Shown here: positions 20,301 to 27,275 of the stretch, piece by piece
Position numbering within the stretch: the stretch's first letter is position 1
Layout: every line of letters begins with the position of its first letter
Assembly: GCA_016285075.1 (NCBI GenBank)
Contig: JAEEQB010000026.1
Span: 1 to 54,824, forward strand
Length of the DNA stretch: 54,824 bases
Direction of reading: 5' to 3'
Source: Prevotella sp.
GTDB lineage: Bacteria > Bacteroidota > Bacteroidia > Bacteroidales > Bacteroidaceae
Translations under genes and position numbers: made by a program
Notes under the pieces: generated by a model
What the model was told of the DNA's origin: nothing
Databases searched by the model: none
What the model saw: only the letters and a program-made list of their open reading frames with translations

Positions 20301-20869
20301 CCAAGATAAATGATGGCCTGGAGACGGCTGCAGCCTGAAAATGTATACCGACTATTTGGTGTGCATGATGCAGGAATAATAATATATGAAAGCATTGTGC
20401 AATTATAAAAGACGCCATCATAAGAAACACTACCTCCGTTTAAATTCGTAAGACTATACCCTAACCAAACAGATTGTAAGTTGCTACAATATTTAAAAGA
20501 ACCTACATTAATTATCTTTACATAAGGAAAGGAAACTGATGCAAGCGAAGTACATCCTTGAAAAGCACCATAGCTATTACCGCTATATCCTATCTCATTA
20601 AGATTACTTCCTACAGCTTTAACACTGGTTATCGTAGTGCAATCACGAAATGCGCCCCCATTGACTCTAGTCACCTTAAACGTCAATCCGTCAGATTCAA
20701 TTGTTGCAGGTATCACCACGTCAGTAGGACTCCCCACGTATCCAGAGACATACGCCTCCGTACCATTCAGCACGTATTTCAACTGACCAATTGTTACCTC
20801 TGTTTGACCAAAGGCACTCATGCTGATTATCAAGCAGAATGCCAAACATAATTGTTTTATTAGTTTCAT
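17306..20869 (-). CDS. Secreted BspA-like LRR / MBG-repeat / cohesin-dockerin protein with type IX tail
   Basis: The 1187-aa product has a signal peptide (about 1-21) and a BspA/LRR_5-like region (about 60-200, e.g. AFRDCTTITSV, AFQGCTSLASV). Four MBG-type beta modules lie at about 285-603, each with YG(D/E)xNP or a similar start and YPITxxG. A cohesin-like domain (about 615-750), a dockerin-like double EF-loop (GDVDNSGAININDVV and ADVDGSGKVNINDVV, about 754-812), a second cohesin-like domain (about 835-970) and a second dockerin-like pair (about 977-1025) follow. The sorting tail begins YDIYDLNGRKELKDG. It is probably displayed on the surface for adhesion or assembly. Its stop overlaps the next gene by 4 nt. 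Confidence 0.85.
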   Translation of the reverse strand: MKLIKQLCLAFCLIISMSAFGQTEVTIGQLKYVLNGTEAYVSGYVGSPTDVVIPATIESDGLTFKVTRVNGGAFRDCTTITSVKAVGSNLNEIGYSGNSYGAFQGCTSLASVSFPYVKIINVGSFKYCSNLQSVWLGYSLTNLNGGSVSYDGVFYNCTMLSYIIIPASCTPNSRYTFSGCSRLQAIIYLGTQTDKCGSNADVYNVNNMLNWSESSFTYSGKSPQPTFTTNLPAGFQPTSNAAQGNLEKNVGTYETTVPVTFRNTEMEFTANIPYTYTITPATLTARVKPATKMYGEANPPFQSEYSGFVGGEGSSVISNHGTYSTNATTKSSVGSYAVTQSGASATNYTFKYESGTLTVTKAPLRMEVRDKKMEYGDPIPGFDVDYYGLVNSEAKPEWITTPSVTTSATSKSDAGTYPITINGGEAKNYDVKFKDGTLTINKAILTATTKDASRIYGEKNPDFELKYEGLKNNETAPAWAKAPTFATPATETSPVGKYDITATGEAKNYVLQFVNTGKLSVTKAPLKATARSYTKKQFDNNPKFVVDYEGFKNGETKLALTEEPIATTTATLNSKPGTYPITLSGGIAMNYEFTYVSGILTIIPRDDPDPNANVLTIDNLVGNKGSQCILPIAMKNEKKITGVQIDLYLPQGVTIAKDGKGKMLIYTTNRMAGNYSVTSNQMNGFVRILGYSTDGDAFTGNSGDILNVTLDVSSSMVDGDYDIKLKDIVLSDVNNTEYHPEDVDATLTVKNYKIGDVDNSGAININDVVCIINYILGKQVGTFIVEAADVDGSGKVNINDVVTLINRYILKRTNVRAKTTENVTRGVEDNNYLHLNQIDIKPGETKEVELLMKNSGTVAAAQGNIKLPEGLSFVTKSNGRVDASNVDTRAEGYTLSCAIQDDGSMTFAHYSPDGYTYDGKSGGIFKFKIQAADDAKSGSYEVKMSEVVLSVDGVGVEIPNRTSVLNVEGGSNDETIFDVGDLTSLVNYIMNRQGSVFNQQYDLNNDGEFNIGDIILMIKMIHQSNAARVTMAKARTVNGLTTDVDLSKFTAAQMIVSVGEQAKVASIRLKGKNKETHRLSYEPMGNGLFSIVIYSQTNQLLNVEEDGLLEVEFANGSSEVAISDVILSTPASDCVWIDSLPVGATTGICLPTATEAYDIYDLNGRKELKDGLRKGIYIMNGKKTVVR

Positions 20870-20902
20870 TTCTTTATCTTTTTAGAATTATTATTGAAGC
20901 TC

Positions 20903-20939
20903 ACATAAAATAGCTATCTCATTTTTGCTTATTTTATGT
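20903..20939 (-). terminator. AT-rich 10-bp hairpin after the GIY-YIG gene
   Basis: ACATAAAATA at 20903-20912 pairs perfectly with TATTTTATGT at 20930-20939. It lies right after the stop of the leftward GIY-YIG gene and before the start of the next leftward gene at 20869. It could be a weak terminator or an operator-like palindrome for that gene. Confidence 0.45.
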
Positions 20940-20945
20940 TCCATT

Positions 20946-21329
20946 TTATTCTATTAATTTGTACGTTTTATCCCACTCAAACTCCTCATAGTCTAATTCG
21001 TCAATTGTTTTTATCTTTGTGGTCTTCTTCCTATAAGAAAAATAGAGAGAGTCAGTATGTTCTACCTCAGGTCCTCCTCCTTTCTGTTTGTTCAAACAAC
21101 GATTGTCGTTTAATAATTTTGATTGCAGATACTTTTCCCCTTTAAGAATAGATGTTTCTGAACCTGATGCTAAAGTAATGGTAAATGGTAAACGGTCTTG
21201 CTCTTGATGTTCTTTCGCTCTCTTCTGGACATCCTTAGCCTTACCAATGTAAAAGACATCAATGTCATCAGCGGCATCAATTTGTTTTTGTAACTTTTTG
21301 TAAAGTTCCTTAATAGTAATTTGATCCAT
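20946..21329 (-). CDS. Small GIY-YIG nuclease-like protein
   Basis: This 127-aa product starts at the ATG at 21329; the frame opens two codons earlier with TTG. Residues about 24-46 read DIDVFYIGKAKDVQKRAKEHQ, matching the YIG strand and the Arg and His of the GIY-YIG nuclease fold. It is followed by a Glu in LKGEKYLQSKL and an Asn in NRCLNKQKGG, the usual positions for the metal-binding Glu and late Asn. The first GIY strand is weak or absent, so activity is uncertain. It lies 26 nt after the end of a predicted structured RNA on the same strand and may be co-transcribed with it. Gene and flanks are more AT-rich than their neighbours. Confidence 0.7.
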   Translation of the reverse strand: MDQITIKELYKKLQKQIDAADDIDVFYIGKAKDVQKRAKEHQEQDRLPFTITLASGSETSILKGEKYLQSKLLNDNRCLNKQKGGGPEVEHTDSLYFSYRKKTTKIKTIDELDYEEFEWDKTYKLIE

Positions 21330-21354
21330 ATGCAATAAGTATATTACCTATAGT

Positions 21355-21655
21355 CACCCGGATTCAGCGGTTAATCGTGTTAAACGGAAAGACGTGGGTG
21401 CTCTACTTCGCCTATCCCACGTGAGGGCTCTCGCATTGCCTTGACCAGGATAAGCAACTCGAGATAGCCCACGCCGAGATATATTGACGGTGTCCAAAAC
21501 ACGGACAGGGTACAATACACCCAAAGTGGACGTTTCAGTTGCGTATCTTCTGGTCTTGAATTTGCGAGATTCTCACGTCGAAGATAACGTTCGTAAACGT
21601 CCTTTTGCCACAAAAGTATGACCCACTCACCCTTTAGGGCTACCTGAGTCGGGTG
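21355..21655 (-). ncRNA. Candidate ~300-nt structured RNA upstream of the GIY-YIG gene
   Basis: The minus strand has a promoter whose -7 box ends at 21656, followed by a segment whose ends pair: CACCCG (21655-21650) with CGGGTG (21360-21355), then TCAG with CTGA (21367-21364). Inside I find GGACGTTT/AAACGTCC (21602-21595 with 21535-21528), CGTTATCTTC/GAAGATACG (21589-21580 with 21550-21542, one bulge) capped by a GUGAG-AAU-CUCGC hairpin, CTTTTG/CAAAAG, TGTCC/GGACA, GGGCT-AT-CTCG/CGAGAGCCC and ACGTGGG/CCCACGT. The open frame through it (21380-21883) has no protein-like features. It does not show the conserved cores of RNase P RNA, tmRNA or SRP RNA. Function unknown; it could be a free RNA or the leader of the nuclease gene. 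Confidence 0.55.
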
Positions 21656-21686
21656 CAAATATACAAATAAAAATCCGAACCGCCAA
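21656..21686 (-). promoter_or_regulatory. Promoter of the structured RNA
   Basis: On the minus strand TATATTTG (21663-21656) is preceded 20 nt upstream by TTG (21686-21684), close to the Bacteroidetes consensus. A hairpin at 21674-21696 (TCCGAACCGC, loop CAA, GCGATTCGGA) overlaps the upstream element and spacer, so protein binding or a terminator may act here. Confidence 0.65.
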
Positions 21687-21773
21687 GCGATTCGGACAAT
21701 TATTTTGTAATCAAGCAAAAAAGCAGAAACTGTGAGAAGCCAAATTCTAATATATACATAAAAAGTAAGAAAA

Positions 21774-21855
21774 GGGTGACACGCTGACACAATGCCGATA
21801 AACACTGGGCGTGCAGCCTTTGAAAGGGTGTCACAGGGTGACACAAGGGTGACAC
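21774..21855. promoter_or_regulatory. Cluster of GGGTGACAC boxes
   Basis: GGGTGACAC occurs at 21774-21782, 21836-21844 and 21847-21855, with the variant GGGTGTCAC at 21826-21834. The last three start 10 and 11 nt apart, one DNA turn each. GTGTCAC-AGG-GTGACAC at 21828-21844 is a perfect palindrome. This looks like a protein-binding array about 110-200 bp upstream of the RNA promoter. Confidence 0.55.
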
Positions 21856-21881
21856 AAAAAATAGGGTAAACGTGAGCCTGC

Positions 21882-22234
21882 ATTACCTAAGGTAACGGAA
21901 GCCGTTAACTAAGGTAACGTGCTGTGTTACTTTAGGTAACGTGAGCTGTTGCTACTGGACGTGCAGAATGCCTCTCGCAGTTTTTACTCGTTGGCCTTGT
22001 GCGTTGCGCTCACAGCCCTTGTGCGTTGCGCTCATTGGCCTTCTGATCGCTGCTCGTTGCCTTAACGCGTAGCGTTCGTTGCTTGAAGGAGTTGCATTAT
22101 GCGCTTCAAAAGTGGCGAGTATCGTTGCAAAAGCGTCGAGTATTGCCGCTCGCATGGGGCGAGAATAGTTCTCACCTTGAGTGAGCAGTATTCCCGCTAT
22201 GTGTGAGCGGCATTCTCAGAATCAGCAGGAATAT
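21882..22234. repeat. Array of degenerate ~22-bp units, many palindromic
   Basis: Three related units start at 21882, 21904 and 21926 with GTTAC-CTA-GGTAAC-type palindromes exactly 22 bp apart. Units starting CCTTGTGCGTTGCGCTCA at 21995 and 22017, then CCTTCTG at 22039 and CCTTAACGCG at 22060, continue the 21-22 bp step. From 22081 to 22234 the sequence divides into seven 22-nt segments, several holding short inverted pairs (CTCGC/GCGAG at 22149-22163, CTCAC/GTGAG at 22171-22185, CCGCT/AGCGG at 22194-22210). No ORF or known element explains it. It fills most of the gap between the structured RNA and GH97. Confidence 0.6.
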
Positions 22235-22269
22235 CTTATCAAAAACGGGGTATTACTCCTTGCTTGAAT

Positions 22270-22302
22270 GAAGCCCGTTCCTTGCTTGAAGGAACGGGCT
22301 TC
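22270..22302 (-). terminator. 12-bp terminator hairpin after GH97
   Basis: GAAGCCCGTTCC at 22270-22281 pairs perfectly with GGAACGGGCTTC at 22291-22302 around a 9-nt loop TTGCTTGAA. It lies 64 nt beyond the stop of the leftward GH97 gene. The loop repeats the TTGCTTGAA word seen several times nearby. Confidence 0.65.
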
Positions 22303-22335
22303 TTTGCTTGGATCTCGACCTTTGATTGCTTGAAG
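22303..22335 (-). repeat. Dispersed 33-nt 3'-flank repeat, copy 2
   Basis: Read on the minus strand this begins CTTCAAGCAATC and ends CGAGATCCAAGCAAA. It matches 12432-12464 with 4 differences. It starts 31 nt after the GH97 stop. A related 20-mer TTGCTTGAAGGAGTAGCATT at 22326-22345 recurs at 22079-22098 with one difference. Confidence 0.7.
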
Positions 22336-22365
22336 GAGTAGCATTGAGTGGCGGGATGACTTTTC

Positions 22366-24348
22366 CTATTGCGTGATGACCACGCCGCCGTTCTTGGGGA
22401 TGGTGACGAGGAGCGTCTGCTTCTTGTTCTGCACAACGGTCTTCACGCTGCCGTTCAGGCTGGCATCGTCGGTATAGACTGAGAGCTGGGCGCCCTTCGG
22501 GAACATATCCAAGGGGAGGGTGAGCTTGCGAGGCTCGGCCTTGCCACCCTTGGCCGTCACGTCCTCGGCACTGATGCCCACTACATACCACTTGTCGCCA
22601 CTGCGGCGAGCCATGACAACATACTGTCCGGGATAGCCGTCGATGAAACGGGTCTCATCCCATGTGGTGGGTACCTGCTTCATGAAGTCTATGGCCCATG
22701 CGGGTGCATCGGTCAGATTGTTGGGTGCCAGGGCAAAATGCTGCACACTCGACTGGAAGAGCACAGCTGTGGCCAGTGCGAAGACATCGCTGGTGCGGCG
22801 CGTTGTGCCGCGCTGGTTGTCCACACTATAGTGCTTGTTCAGCGTGGAACCGCCGAAGTCCATGGAACCAACGGTATTACGGATGAAGGGATGGATGCAG
22901 GCATTGAAGGCCTCAGCATCGCAGGCACCCTGTCCGAAGTGCAGATTCTCGGAAGCGAGAACGGCCTCAGAGGCTACGTAGTTAGGATACATCCGCTCCC
23001 AACCTCTCGGCAGTGTACAGCCATGGAAAATGCATTGGATGCCATAGTCGTTGGCATCGGTGAGGATATCTTCGTAGAGCTGCATCATTTGCTGCTTGTC
23101 GCCACCGAAGAAGTCGACCTTGATTCCCAGAATGCCGTTCTTCTGCATCCAAGCCATCTCCTTGCGGCGTGCACCACTCTTGTCCATCTTATGGCGTGGG
23201 CCTTGAGGGGCATCGTTCCACGAACCGTTGGAATTGTACCAGAGGAACAGCCCTACACCCTTGCTGCGGGCATAACGCGACAGTTCCTCCATCTTCTCAT
23301 AACCTATCTGTGTGTCCCAAAGCGCATCGACCAGCAGGGAGCGGTAACCCATAGCTGCGGCAAAGTCCACATAGCGTTTCTGCTCATCGAAGTTGCAGCT
23401 GGCATCCATGCCGATAATCCATGACCACATGCCTTTGCCATAAGTGTATTCGCACGAAGGCTCATACTTGGGCTGAACAAGGTCATTGGCAACAGTGGTC
23501 TCAACAATGTTCTTCAGCGACGTGCCGAGGGTGATGGTGCGCCATGGGGTGAGACAAGGCAGGGGAACGGAAGCAGTGGTAGTTCCGTATCCGTTCAGCT
23601 CACCAGTCTGTGGAAAACCTATGCGATAGTTCGCACCACCATCGTTGAGCAGGCGACAAGCCACATAACTACCATCGGTGCCAGTCTCAGAGATGAGAAG
23701 CCACCCTTGGCCGGCAGAAATCTTAAACAGGCAGGGGAAGCTATAGCCTTCGCCCCATCCGTTTTTGCCCATTTCATCGTCAAGAGTGTAACCTGTCTCG
23801 TAGGAAGGCGATGTACGTGCAAAACCACCCATGGGCTTGGACTGCGGGCAAAGGAAGGTGGTTGAACCTTCAGGCAGCACAAAACCTGTAGCCTCACTTT
23901 CAATAACAGCCGCCAAGGTCTCGCCGCCACGTCCCCTCCTGGGATAAATCTTGTAACGGAAAGCCACATCGCGATTGCTGACACGGAAAATAACATCCAT
24001 GGCCTGCCGCCCGTTTTTCTCGAACTGGCAGACCGCCTCAGTAGCCTCATACTGTACATTCTTCTGCTTGAAGGTCTTCAGCTGATACGAGTCCTTGACG
24101 TTGCTGATGTTGCAGGCTTTCAGGGTCAGTCCCTGTGTCAGGTCTTCGAAATTGGCTTTCAGACCTAACGGGGAACGTCCCAGGAAATCCTTATCACCGA
24201 GGCTTACCTGATAAACAGGCTTTCCACCCTCATCGTTCACTGTGACGGCAATCTGTCCGTCAGGGCTAACAAAACGCTTTTCTTCTGCGTTGGTTGCCAT
24301 GGCCGTCAGCAGGAGGACGGCAGCTACAAAATAGTTTTTCTTCATCAT
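22366..24348 (-). CDS. GH97 family glycosidase (retaining, alpha-galactosidase-like)
   Basis: The 660-aa product has a signal peptide (about 1-21). A GH97 beta-sandwich N-terminal domain, a central (beta/alpha)8 barrel (about 280-540) and a C-terminal beta domain follow. Barrel motifs include YGKGMWSWI, LLVDALWDTQIGYEKMEEL, LFLWYNSNGSWNDAP and GIKVDFFGGD. The Asp of KVDFF (D412) sits where retaining GH97 alpha-galactosidases have their nucleophile; SusB-type inverting alpha-glucosidases use glutamates instead. That points to a retaining alpha-galactosidase-type enzyme, probably periplasmic. It is divergent from the SusCD locus, whose promoter lies in the shared 300-nt gap, so co-regulation is plausible. 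Confidence 0.88.
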   Translation of the reverse strand: MMKKNYFVAAVLLLTAMATNAEEKRFVSPDGQIAVTVNDEGGKPVYQVSLGDKDFLGRSPLGLKANFEDLTQGLTLKACNISNVKDSYQLKTFKQKNVQYEATEAVCQFEKNGRQAMDVIFRVSNRDVAFRYKIYPRRGRGGETLAAVIESEATGFVLPEGSTTFLCPQSKPMGGFARTSPSYETGYTLDDEMGKNGWGEGYSFPCLFKISAGQGWLLISETGTDGSYVACRLLNDGGANYRIGFPQTGELNGYGTTTASVPLPCLTPWRTITLGTSLKNIVETTVANDLVQPKYEPSCEYTYGKGMWSWIIGMDASCNFDEQKRYVDFAAAMGYRSLLVDALWDTQIGYEKMEELSRYARSKGVGLFLWYNSNGSWNDAPQGPRHKMDKSGARRKEMAWMQKNGILGIKVDFFGGDKQQMMQLYEDILTDANDYGIQCIFHGCTLPRGWERMYPNYVASEAVLASENLHFGQGACDAEAFNACIHPFIRNTVGSMDFGGSTLNKHYSVDNQRGTTRRTSDVFALATAVLFQSSVQHFALAPNNLTDAPAWAIDFMKQVPTTWDETRFIDGYPGQYVVMARRSGDKWYVVGISAEDVTAKGGKAEPRKLTLPLDMFPKGAQLSVYTDDASLNGSVKTVVQNKKQTLLVTIPKNGGVVITQ

Positions 24349-24373
24349 GATGTGTGTTGAATGAATTCTGCTG

Positions 24374-24381
24374 CAAAGTTA
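24374..24381 (-). promoter_or_regulatory. -7 box of the GH97 gene
   Basis: The minus strand reads TAACTTTG, matching TAnnTTTG, about 26 nt before the ATG at 24348. Confidence 0.5.
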
Positions 24382-24444
24382 TGAAAAAAGCCGCAAAAAA
24401 CCGTTCATCTGATGTTGCACATTCTTTAAAATAAGGTATTCGCG

Positions 24445-24488
24445 CACGCGAAACCTCTTCATGAGACAAATAGAAAAACACGCGAAAC
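24445..24488. promoter_or_regulatory. Direct repeat CACGCGAAAC in the divergent GH97 / SusCD control region
   Basis: CACGCGAAAC occurs at 24445-24454 and 24479-24488. A degraded third copy, AACGCGACGGAC, lies near 24519-24530. They lie between the two divergent -7 boxes in a 300-nt gap that has no gene. They are candidate sites for the AraC-type output domain of the hybrid regulator encoded at 43069. Confidence 0.45.
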
Positions 24489-24561
24489 ATATTTATAAGC
24501 GCACGTAACGAACAGAAAAACGCGACGGACATGTAAACAAACGCAATACGCGGTTTATTAT

Positions 24562-24569
24562 TACCTTTG
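24562..24569 (+). promoter_or_regulatory. -7 box of the SusCD/FAS1 operon
   Basis: TACCTTTG fits TAnnTTTG and lies about 80 nt before the ATG at 24649. A good -33 TTTG is missing, which would fit a promoter needing an activator. Confidence 0.6.
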
Positions 24570-24648
24570 CATCGCCAAAAAACAATGTGGATCAAAGATA
24601 ACAAGGCAAAACAAACAATTCAATAACAAATCATTACCGACAAAACGT

Positions 24649-27249
24649 ATGAAAACCCAAGAAACGCAAAAAATCTGCATGCGGGCCCGTCACTTGTTGC
24701 TGGCCGCTGCAGTGCTGGTGGTTGGTGGCAGTACCTTGACGTCGTGCAAAGAGTATGATCTCGATGAAAAGACCCCTGCGGGGTGGGATCAGAGTATCTA
24801 CAGTTGGCTTAACGGCCAGGGCAACTTCACCAACATGGTGCGGCTCATCAACGACCTGAACTATGCTGAGGTGCTTGACAAAACTGGTTCGAAGACTCTT
24901 TTCGCTGCTGACGACGAGGCTTTTGCCCGATTCTACCAGAAGAACGACTGGGGTGTGAAGAGCTATGAAGGGCTGAGTCTAGCCCAGAAGCGTATGCTGC
25001 TCTTTGGCGCCATGATAGACAACAGCTATCAGGTGCAGTCACTCTCCAGTACTGAGGGACCCATTGAGGGTAACTGTATGCGCCGCCAGTCGTCACTCTC
25101 CATCTATGACACGGTGCAGGTGATGCCAAAGGAAGACGTGCCCAACGCCATCTACTGGAAAAACTATCAGGACAGGAACCTGGTACTCATGCACGACATG
25201 ACACCCACGCCCATGATTCATTTCATTGAGCGTCACATGAACAACAAGCAGATTACCAACGATGACTATGACTTCCTGTTCAACTACACCACGCAGCGCA
25301 AGGACGGCGATGCATCGGTGAACGGTGCACAGATAGAGGAACAGAATATCAAGTGCCTGAACGGTTTCGTCAACAGGATGAGCGAGGTGATGACACCGCT
25401 GCCCAACATGGCAGACATCATCAACAAGAAAAAGAACACAACCATCTTTTCAAGCCTGCTGCAGCGTTACTCCGTACCCGACTACTGCGGTGACGACGTA
25501 ACACGCGCCTACAATGCCAACCGTTCTACGCAGATAGACTCCGTGTTCCAGTTGCGCTATTTTGCCAAGCGTTCACAAGGAGGTGCAGAGTTTACCTCCA
25601 CCCACAACCAAAAGAGCCTGGCAAACGGCGAGCTGAGATTCGACCCGGGATGGAACAGCTACTACATTCTGTCCAATGCATCGGCCGAGACCGCCATGCA
25701 GCAGGATATGGCAGTCATGCTGGTACCCAGCGACCAGGCTATGCAGGAATATTGGGAGAACGGGGCTGGTGCGGCACTTCGCAAGAGTTTCGGCTCGTGG
25801 GAAAATGTCCCATATTCCACTCTGACGGAGTTCATGAATGCCAACATGCTGCCTTCGTTCATCAGCAGCGTGCCATCGAAGTTCATCTCCATCCTGAACG
25901 ATGCTGCAGACCCAATGGGTATTACCAAGGAGCACGTCGACTCTGTTTGGCTTGCCTGTAACGGTGCCATCTACCTGACAAATCACGTATTCACGCCTAC
26001 ATCGTTTGTCAGCGTCATGTATCCTACCGTGGTTGACCAGAACATGAGCATCATACACTGGGCTATTGAGCAGCTGAACTACGGTGCCTACCTGAACTCA
26101 CTGAACTCACGCTACAGTTTCTTCCTGCCGTCAAACGACGCCATGCTGGAATATATCGACCCTGTTTCCTATGGCAAACCCCAGACCCAGATGCTGCGCT
26201 TCCACTACGATCCTAACAGAAAGGGTAACGAGGTATATGCCAGCATTCATAACATTGACCCCGAGACAGGTATCCCCGGCGACTCCATAGGCAACTACAC
26301 CAATACCGGAGGTAAGAGCTTGGACGGCAACCCCATCCTGAACCGTTTGTATAACATTCTGGATGACCATGTGGTTATTGGCGACGTGGAAGACGGACAT
26401 GAGTACTATCGCACTAAGGGAGGTTCCATGTTGCGTGTACGCAATGTTCAGCAAGGTGCGCAAGGTATGCTCGTCGAAGGTAGCTACCAAGTGAATGGCG
26501 AGTCCTCAGCCCTGCCCATCGACCTCATCTACGACCAGACAAACGGTGGTAACGGTAAGACCTACATCCTGAACCAAGGACCCGTGCTAGGTACTCGGCA
26601 GACGGTGTTCAACCTGTTGGGCCAGCATCCGGAGTTCAGCCGTTTCCGCGAGCTCCTGGAGGGCAGTGACCTGATGGAGACTATCCATGACGGACGATTT
26701 GCATGCAGCGACACCTGTATCAGCGTATTCAATAACTTCCACTATACCGTCTACGTTCCCACCAACGAGAGCATTGATGCCCTCATAGCGCAAAAGAAGC
26801 TGGCAACGTGGGATGATGTAGCACAGCTGGATACCATGATCTACGAGCAGAATCTGCTGTACAAGCAGTATACACAGCAGATCAATGACTTCCTCCGCTA
26901 CCACATCCAGGACAACGCCCTGTTCATCGGGGCCGACAACACCATGGGCAACAACGACATCAGTGCAGATGCTTCGGCAGGCATTGACTACGAGACTGCT
27001 TCTATCAACAGGGAGTCGAAGACCTTTAACAAACTGACTGTATTCACTGACAAGCAGGGAAGCTTCTTGCACATTAAGGACAAGGCAGGCAACACACGCA
27101 AGGTGTTGACCGACCGCCCAGGTCTTTACAACATCATGGCACGTGAATACACCTACCAGAATGCCGACAAGAGCTCTGCCCGGATTATCCACAACTCGTC
27201 ATCGGCTGTTATCCATCTGATAGACGAACCATTATTCATTGAGAATTGA
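24649..27249 (+). CDS. Multi-FAS1 (fasciclin) surface lipoprotein
   Basis: The 866-aa product has a long N-terminal signal with lipobox LTSC at about residues 31-34, so it is a lipoprotein, probably on the outer membrane. Fasciclin-type segments are visible: FTNMVRLINDLNYAEVLDKTGSKTLFAADDEAFARF (about 60-100), a second around 270-400, a third with YSFFLPSNDAMLEYI near 490 and a fourth with FSRFRELLEGSDLMETI and YTVYVPTNESIDAL near 660-715. FAS1 domains usually mediate adhesion or carbohydrate/protein contact. It leads the SusCD operon; the next gene starts 27 nt after its stop. A role in glycan capture with SusCD is inferred from position only. Confidence 0.85.
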   Translation: MKTQETQKICMRARHLLLAAAVLVVGGSTLTSCKEYDLDEKTPAGWDQSIYSWLNGQGNFTNMVRLINDLNYAEVLDKTGSKTLFAADDEAFARFYQKNDWGVKSYEGLSLAQKRMLLFGAMIDNSYQVQSLSSTEGPIEGNCMRRQSSLSIYDTVQVMPKEDVPNAIYWKNYQDRNLVLMHDMTPTPMIHFIERHMNNKQITNDDYDFLFNYTTQRKDGDASVNGAQIEEQNIKCLNGFVNRMSEVMTPLPNMADIINKKKNTTIFSSLLQRYSVPDYCGDDVTRAYNANRSTQIDSVFQLRYFAKRSQGGAEFTSTHNQKSLANGELRFDPGWNSYYILSNASAETAMQQDMAVMLVPSDQAMQEYWENGAGAALRKSFGSWENVPYSTLTEFMNANMLPSFISSVPSKFISILNDAADPMGITKEHVDSVWLACNGAIYLTNHVFTPTSFVSVMYPTVVDQNMSIIHWAIEQLNYGAYLNSLNSRYSFFLPSNDAMLEYIDPVSYGKPQTQMLRFHYDPNRKGNEVYASIHNIDPETGIPGDSIGNYTNTGGKSLDGNPILNRLYNILDDHVVIGDVEDGHEYYRTKGGSMLRVRNVQQGAQGMLVEGSYQVNGESSALPIDLIYDQTNGGNGKTYILNQGPVLGTRQTVFNLLGQHPEFSRFRELLEGSDLMETIHDGRFACSDTCISVFNNFHYTVYVPTNESIDALIAQKKLATWDDVAQLDTMIYEQNLLYKQYTQQINDFLRYHIQDNALFIGADNTMGNNDISADASAGIDYETASINRESKTFNKLTVFTDKQGSFLHIKDKAGNTRKVLTDRPGLYNIMAREYTYQNADKSSARIIHNSSSAVIHLIDEPLFIEN

Positions 27250-27263
27250 GAATTGAGAATTGA
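27237..27263 (-). repeat. Heptanucleotide tract (CAATTCT)n before the first susC start
   Basis: The plus strand reads GAGAATT three times, i.e. CAATTCT on the minus strand. It spans the stop codon of the FAS1 gene and the leader of susC. Positions 27242-27263 can pair with 27326-27347 (20 of 22 positions), placing the susC start codon in the loop. Confidence 0.75.
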
Positions 27264-27275
27264 AAAGTGAACATT

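Noticed and set aside
21355..21655. Identification of the structured RNA as RNase P RNA, tmRNA or SRP RNA
   Set aside because: The conserved core words of these RNAs and, for tmRNA, the tRNA-like ends and tag ORF are not visible.
21380..21883. A 167-codon open frame on the minus strand
   Set aside because: It runs through the predicted structured RNA and its promoter and starts inside the box cluster. Its composition is unlike a protein, and the RNA helices explain the sequence better.
21882..22234. CRISPR array
   Set aside because: There is no constant repeat alternating with unique spacers; the 22-nt units themselves vary gradually, and no cas genes are near.
21952..22436. Short minus-strand open frames of 65-112 codons after GH97
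   Set aside because: They are translations of the 22-bp and TTGCTTGAAG repeats, share a repeated NATPSSN segment for that reason, and overlap the GH97 coding end.
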